From positions 366,986 through 383,823 of the forward strand of contig MU646404.1 in NCBI GenBank assembly GCA_026770585.1: a stretch of DNA of 16,838 nucleotides, written 5' to 3'. Shown here piece after piece: positions 7,466 to 14,540 of this stretch (the stretch's first letter is position 1; every line of letters begins with the position of its first letter). A program made the translations under genes and the position numbers. The notes under the pieces are model-generated. The model saw only the letters and a program-made list of their open reading frames with translations, ran no database searches and had not been told where the DNA came from. This DNA is from Baffinella frigidus (taxonomy: Eukaryota > Cryptophyceae > Cryptomonadales > Baffinellaceae).

Positions 7466-8087
7466 TGGATATACAATCCTTTTAGAGATCTTCACGTCCT
7501 GAATTGCGTCGTTTCCTCTTGATGGTTGGAGCCGTCTATGAGAATATGGGCGCATGATTTTTAGGGTTCGAAAAAAAGGTCGTTGCAATGACCAAGAAGA
7601 CGAGTTAAAAAAAACACAAAAACACTTTTGCGTCCATTTTAATAGAAAAAGAGTCACAACAACTAACTTTTGTGGGGTAAACAGTCCATCAATTCGAAAT
7701 CCATTTATGCAAGCTGAGAAGGTCGATGTGAACAGCACACTATTTAACTATTCTTTTATATCTCCGAGCGGTGAGATGTCGTGGCTGTTCTCATCATCTT
7801 GTCTCCGAGAGGACGTGATGATGCGCTTTACACTCTGCATATTATGCAGAGTGCTTTGAGCCATTTGTTTTCTAAGGGATTCCCCCCCCCGGGCGCGGCT
7901 TTATTTTTCAGACCTGCAAGAGGTGGATACAATCCTTTTAGGGATCTTCAAGTCCTGGCGTCGTTTCCTCTTGATGTTTGGAGCCGGAGAATATGGGCGC
8001 ATGATTTTTAGGGTTCGAAAAAAAGGTCGTTGCAATGACCAAGAAGACGCGTTAAAAAAAACACAAAAACCAACAACTAACTTTTCC
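7466..8087 (+). repeat. Segmental direct repeat (about 205 and 165 bp)
   Basis: 7466-7672 and 7924-8087 share GATACAATCCTTTTAG-like sequence, CGTCGTTTCCTCTTGATG, AATATGGGCGCATGATTTTT and GACCAAGAAGACG. The second copy lacks about 40 internal bases. The spacer (7673-7923) has no gene I recognise. Confidence 0.85.
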
Positions 8088-8149
8088 CAGGGCCTTTAAA
8101 AGCTCGGGGACTTCCCGAAGGGGGGCCCCTCCGGGTGCGGCTTGAATGT

Positions 8150-8421
8150 TACGAGAAATTTTTGTGTGACATGTTTTGACCAGCAGAGATTCTGACCGGT
8201 TCCCCCGAAATAATGCGAAATCAATGTTTTGGGGATTTCAAACACAGCGTTTCGTGCTAAAAGTGTTTAGATGGCTTTATCACGTACAGATTTTTATTAG
8301 GACCTAGGTCCTACACGTGTAGAAGAAAGAAGAAGAAGAGCGATTAATTAGGCCTGCAGAAAAATGAGAACCGAGTTTTTTAAAAGTTCCTGGTTTCACG
8401 AGAATTCCTCACGGAACAAAC
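8150..8421 (+). promoter_or_regulatory. Presumed 5' flank of the carbonic anhydrase gene
   Basis: The flank is moderately AT-rich, with no clear TATA box or recognised factor site. It contains a 16-bp palindrome (TAGGACCTAGGTCCTA, near 8300) and a short GAA-rich run (8322-8340). An upstream ATG at 8364 is out of frame with the gene and its frame overlaps the start, closing at 8570. Transcript start is not visible. Confidence 0.3.
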
Positions 8422-8566
8422 ATGCTGACGCGCGTTCTCATTGCTCTGGCGCTCGTCGCCTCGGCGACGGCACAGTTCCCGGGCGCTCGTCGTGCTACCG
8501 CTGGAACGGGCGCTCGTCGTGCTTCCGCTGGAGAATGGAACTACGACGACGCCGACGCAGCGAACG
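8422..8566 (+). CDS. Carbonic anhydrase exon 1: signal peptide and mature N-terminus
   Basis: The ATG at 8422 (context caaacATG) opens a classic signal peptide: basic MLTR, a hydrophobic VLIALALVASA core, and a probable cleavage after ATA before QF. Two tandem 9-residue units follow (GARRATAGT, GARRASAGE), encoded by a 27-bp direct repeat at 8481-8507 and 8508-8534. Then comes EWNYDDADAANG, the first alpha-CA block. The exon ends at 8566 in phase 1 before GTGACC. Joining to 8704 restores NGPVHW, which fixes the junction. Confidence 0.85.
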
Positions 8567-11500
8567 GTGACCTGCGCCCCCCTTCTTCGCCATTGGTTGG
8601 GAGGTGGCCCCGCGTTTGAACGTTCGGTGACCTGCGCCCCCCCCCCCCCTTCTCGCCAGTGGTTGAGAGGTGGTTCGGCTGAGCGAGAACGCTGGCCCAA
8701 CAGGTCCCGTCCACTGGGAGGAGATCTGCACAAACGACGCGGGCGCGGGTCAGCAGTCTCCGGTCCACCTCTGCGGCGCGACCAAGTGGGGCGCTTCCGC
8801 CCCCACCCTCGCCTTCACTGGCTACAATGAAGCGCATGACTTCACCCTCCTGAACCCGAGCCACCGCATCGGTGGCGTGCAGATCGTCGCGCCCGCCGGC
8901 GTCTCGCTCAAGGTAAAACCCCCACCCACCCTCACGATTGGACCAAATCGTCGATTCTTGGGATTTACCCCAGTACCCTTGATTTACCCTCAGAGAGACC
9001 CAGGATCCGGGGTCTCTGCCAGTGTACATCTCAAGTCTAAAATCGATGATTTGATCCAACCGTGAGGGTTGGTGGCCTCGGGCCCGTAAACCTCGCCCCC
9101 CCGGTTTCATCGCCAGTATGCCTAGTTCGCCTGTGCACCTCGATAGCTGCAGTCTTCTCGTGCACGCGATCGACCCTGGGCACGCCCCCCCAGTCTCACA
9201 TCCCTCGGGGCGTGGCCCCCCAAAACGACCCCCCAAAACGCCGATGCCTTCCCAATCTTGAGAACCCGATCATTAGGGTTTAGGGTTTAGGGCCTCTAGT
9301 ACTGTCCTGCCCTCACGCCCCTTCCTACCCTGAGCCTGAGCTTGCCACGGTCGTGTGCGATGCCTTGCCGCTAGATACCGTTCATCAGTCAACCACCGAG
9401 GCTCGTCGCCTGTCCGACCGAGCCTGACAGCGTGTACCCACACCACAGGCTCCGCGGCCACAAACACAGACCCTGGCCCCGCGCGGCCCCGCACTCCCCC
9501 ATCGCACGGAGAGTGACCCGCCCAACGCCCCCCACAGGCTGATGGCCTCGCGCAGCTGGTGGACCGTGGCTCCGCCGTCTCCGGCTACACCCTCGTTCAG
9601 GTATCATGCAAAAAGCCGTGGAACAGCCCCGCCGGCAGGCTCGTGAGCGCCCGCGTGACCGGTCACGCGGACGCCGAAGCCAACTGTCCGAGGTGACTGC
9701 CTAGTCATGTCGCGACCTCAGCGTCCGCCAGGTCTCCTCTTCCCCACGACTCTCCGGCTACACCCTCGTTCAGGTATCATGCTTTTTGAAAAAGCCAACG
9801 CCAGTGAGGTACTTGCAGCCTACGGATTGCCTACGGTAGGAACCCCCCCCCCTTCCTACGACTCTCCGGCTACACCCTCGTTCAGATACCGTGGACCTAC
9901 CCTAACACATACCCGTGGGGGCCGGACTGATTGAGTATGTGTGGAGGGTAGGTATATGCGTTATGGTGTCCACCCTTCAGGCATACTTCCTTGCAGGGGG
10001 AAATCGGGGGCCGGCCGAAGGAGTATGTGTGGAGGGTAAGTATGTGATACGGTAGCCTGTGTTAGGGTAGGTGGACTGTATCATGCAAAAAGCCAACGCC
10101 AGTGAGGTACTTACAGCCTACGGATTGCCTACGGTAGGAACCCCCCTTCCTACGACTTTTAAAATAAAAAGGACTTTAAAAGACGTAAGAGGGGGGATCC
10201 TACCGTAGGCACTCCGTAGGTCGTAACCGCTACCGAGCGAGGACGGGACATAATTTTAAAAACTTTGACCTGAATCCTGAAGGAAATGGACTTGTAAAAT
10301 GAAAAGCCAGGACCGGAATCCCGGTCCTGACTGTCTTGTATGTGCCGAGTTGGCTCGACAGCGGTACGTCGCCGGCTACACTCTCGTCCAGGTACGAAGC
10401 TTGTCCCAGAACCTTATTTGTCGGTTCATAGGTGCACAAGCACCGTATCCGTCGGTTAATGGGGGCACAAGAACCGCATCCGCGGTTATTGGGGGCACTA
10501 GAACCTCGTGACTACCTCCGACCCTCGTGACTACCCAGCGCTCGGCCCTCCAAACGAACGCTAAATAACGACGCGCGTGCAGGCGCTGATACGCACCACA
10601 CAGTCACGACGGAATCTTGGGCCCAAATCGGGCCACCTTTCCGTCACCTTATCCATAGCCCCCCTATGCCCCTACGGATTGCCTACCGTAGGGTCGTAGG
10701 TCTTATCGCTTAAGGGTTATTCAAAAACCCCTTTGAAGTCCGCTGTGTGGCTGTGCTTCCTTTATGCTAAACACAGCAACTCTCCATCTCGTGCAGGCGC
10801 ACCTCTCCTGTTGCGCAGAGCGGATTCCAAGTTCCCTGAACCCTGCACCCTAAACCCTAAACCCTAAACCCTAAACCCTAAACCCCAGGCGCATTTCCAC
10901 TGGTGCTCCGAGCACCACATCAAGGGCCAGTTCCCTCAACCCTGAAGCCTAACCCCTGAACGCTACACCGCAGGCGCATTTCCACTGGTGCGCGGAGCAC
11001 CACATCGAGGGCCGCCAGCCGCCTCTCGAGGCCCACTTCGTGCACATGGATTCCAAGTTCGCCGACCTGGTACAACCTTCGATACGGAGATTGGTGTAGG
11101 GTTTGGGGGTTGTACCAGCGCACTTCGTGCACATGGATGCCAAGTTCGCCGACCTGGTACCCACTCCCAAGCCCTACACCAATCTCCGTATCCCAAGCCC
11201 TACACCAATCTCCGTATCCCAAGCCCTACACCAATCTCCGTTAGTTCAAGGACCTGGTACCACCCCCTTGCAGGGGTACCTCGCTCATAAGAAATCGCCT
11301 CCCCCTAGGACCCTACTGTAAGCCATCCCTAGGGCCCTACGGTGGTCCCTAGGGGGAGTGCCGCTTTCTTATGAGCGAGGTACCCCTGTGCCACGAGCCA
11401 CCCGAAGTTTGCCAGATCGGGCTATATGTCACCTGTAGGAAATTTCACATGAGGTACACTCTCAAAGGCGAACGTCCTGAAAACCGGGTAGTTAGGCCTA

Positions 11501-14220
11501 CGGTATTGCCTACGGTAGGCCGTAGGGCCCCTAGGACCTAATGTTTCATAGGACCTCCCCTAGGCCCCTACGGCCTACCGTAGGCAATACCGTAGGCTCA
11601 ACTACCCGGTTTTCAGGACGTTGCCCTATGAACTCTCATAGTGTACCTTCAGGTTCGCCGACCTGGCAACGCCCCTAAACCCTACCCCAATCTCCGTATC
11701 GAAAGTATCGACTTTCCGTTAACCTTATCCGTAGATACTCCCCTATGTCCCTACGCTATTGCCTACTGTAGGATCGTATGCCTTGTCGCTCAGGGGTTGG
11801 TCGAAATTCCATCGAAGTCCGCTGTGTGGATCCACCCTGGAGGCAGGATGGGGGTATTTTGAGCATTCTTAAGTCAACTCCCCTTGGAATGGACTGAGAT
11901 CTCAGTCCCCCGTGATGAATGGATCTGGTACAAAACGGTCTTATAAGTATTTTAGTGGTACAAATCCTGTAAACTTTTGCGATAAAGGGTTATTCGGGAT
12001 TGGCCGCAAGTCCCCTTCAGGGTGGCGAGGGGCGTCATCGCCGCTCGAGGCGCACTTTCATCTCCACAAAAGTATTAATTAATTGCTTTTGGTGCAACGA
12101 CATTTCCTACACAAATGCTTTACTATTACTTTTATGAGCAAATCGTGTAGTAATTTTCGTTGCCAAAAGCAATTGATTAATACTTGTATGGAGATTAACT
12201 TCGTGCATTCGTATACATCACATCGTATACGAGCCATATATCACCACTTATACAAGGCCGCCGACCTGGCAATGCCCCTAATCTTCGTATACGGTGTATA
12301 AGTGGTGATATATGACTCGTATACGATGTATACGTGGTGATATATGGCTCTTGGTATGTGATTGTCTGGAGAAACGTTTGCTCTCGTGTGACCTGAACCA
12401 ACCAACCCTGAGTCGCGTCAACCCTAACTGCATTGCTACAACACACGCTCTACTATCGCAAGCCACACAGTGGGCTTCGAGGGTTTCGTTGGGGCCGGAA
12501 TTCCGGGTGTTACGTGACCAATTTACAAAAAAATCCGAAAACCAATTGTCTTCAGGCAACAATGTTGACTTTTAATGAAAGGTTCGTAGTCCACCGTGTG
12601 GCGTGACGTGCCTGTGTAGTAATTTTCGGTGCCCGAATTAATCATTTACGTTTCCGGGCCTGGTGACGCCCCTCGTTCGATGGTAGCGTGTGGGTCGCTC
12701 AGCACCCTAAACCCCACAACCTAAACCCTAAACCCTGAACCCCAAACCCTTCAAACCAGACCGAGGCGCTCGGTTCCGGAGAGAAGAGCGCTCTTCTGGT
12801 CATCGGACAGTTCTACGAGGTCCTACACCCCACACCCTCTACACCATACACCATACAATCTACACACTCAACACTCTACACCCTCTGCACCGTACCCTCT
12901 ACACCCTACACCATACACTCAACACCCTATACACCCTATACACCCTATACACCCTACACCCTATACACCCTATACTCTACACCCTATACACCCTATACAC
13001 CCTCTACACCCTCTACACCATACACTCTACACCCTATACACCCTATACACCCTATACTCTACACCCTATACACCCTGAGCCCATCGGACAGCTACGAGGT
13101 CATACCCGAAACCCCAAAACCCGGAAACCAAAACCCGGAAACCCTACACCCGGAACTCTGCACCCGGAACTCTGAACCCTGAACCCCAACGTCGTTGAAC
13201 CCTCAAGTGGACCCTCAAGTCGTTGAACCCTCAACCCTCGACGCTCGACGCTAGGTGTTCAAGCACGAGTCGGACGCGCTGCACACCATCGCCACCGGCA
13301 TCGACAGCATGGCCAGGCGCGTCCCTACCCTACCCACCCTACCCTACCACTACCCTATCCCCTACCCTACCCTACCCCCTACCCTATCCCCTACCCTACC
13401 CCCTGCCCTACCCTACCCTACCATAACCCTGAATCCCAAACCCTACACCCTACACCCTACATCCTAAACCGCAAGCGCTACGGCAGGCGCCACGAGGGGG
13501 CTGCCGGAGAGAGCAAGAGCCTCCACATACCCTACCTACACTACCTACCCTACCTACACTACCTACACTACCCCCTACACTACCCCCTACCCTACCCCCC
13601 TCCCTACCCCCCACCCTACCCCTACCCTGAATCCCAAACTCCACACCCCGGACCATAAACACTGCATCCCAAACCCCAAACTCTAAACCATCAACCGCAA
13701 GCGCTACGGCAGGCGAGGGGGCTGACGGAGAGAGCAAGAGAGAGCCTGCACCCTGAATCCCCTGCCCTGCCCTACCCTAACCCTTCACTCCGAACCACCC
13801 TGAATCCCCTGCCCTGCCCTGTCCTACCCTAACCCTTCACTCCGAACCCTACACACCAAACCCTACACCATACACCCTAAACACTACACCATACACCCTA
13901 AACACTACACCATACACCCTAAACACTACACCATACACCATACACCATACACCATACACCATACACCCTAAACACTACACCCTACACCCTACACCCTACA
14001 CCTACATGCTCAACCCGAAACACTACGGCAGGCGCCGCGAGGGGGCTGCCGGAGAGAGCAAGAGCCTCCAGATCGACCAGCTCGTCGACACCACCGGTCC
14101 GCTCTCTCTCTCTCCCACACTCTCTCGCTCGCTCGCTCGCTCGTTCTCTCTCTCGCTCTCTCGGTTCACCCTTCACACACTATTCAAGCATGAACCCCCT
14201 ACCCCTCTCGGTCTCTCTCT

Positions 14221-14257
<37 letters not shown>

Positions 14258-14490
14258 CACGCTTCACAGACAATTCAACCATGAACCCCACACCCGGAGA
14301 GAGCAAGCGCCTCCACATCGACCAGCGACACCACCAGTGCACCCCAACTCCGAAACCCGAAACCCGAAACCCTAGATTGAACTCCTCGACACCCCCAGGG
14401 CAGGGCGTCCCAACCCTTACCACTTAGCACCGGTGCCTTTCTCGTCCGGATTTCCGGGTGATGTTGCCCCCCACCGACCTCTGTGTAAAG

Positions 14491-14540
<50 letters not shown>

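Noticed and set aside
7454-7859. Overlapping 94- and 101-codon frames on opposite strands
   Set aside because: They lie in a segmental duplication whose second copy has a 40-bp deletion and does not keep either frame.
12825-13078. Regular repeats suggesting a CRISPR array
   Set aside because: Units are 7-9 bp, contiguous and drifting, with no unique spacers: a minisatellite.
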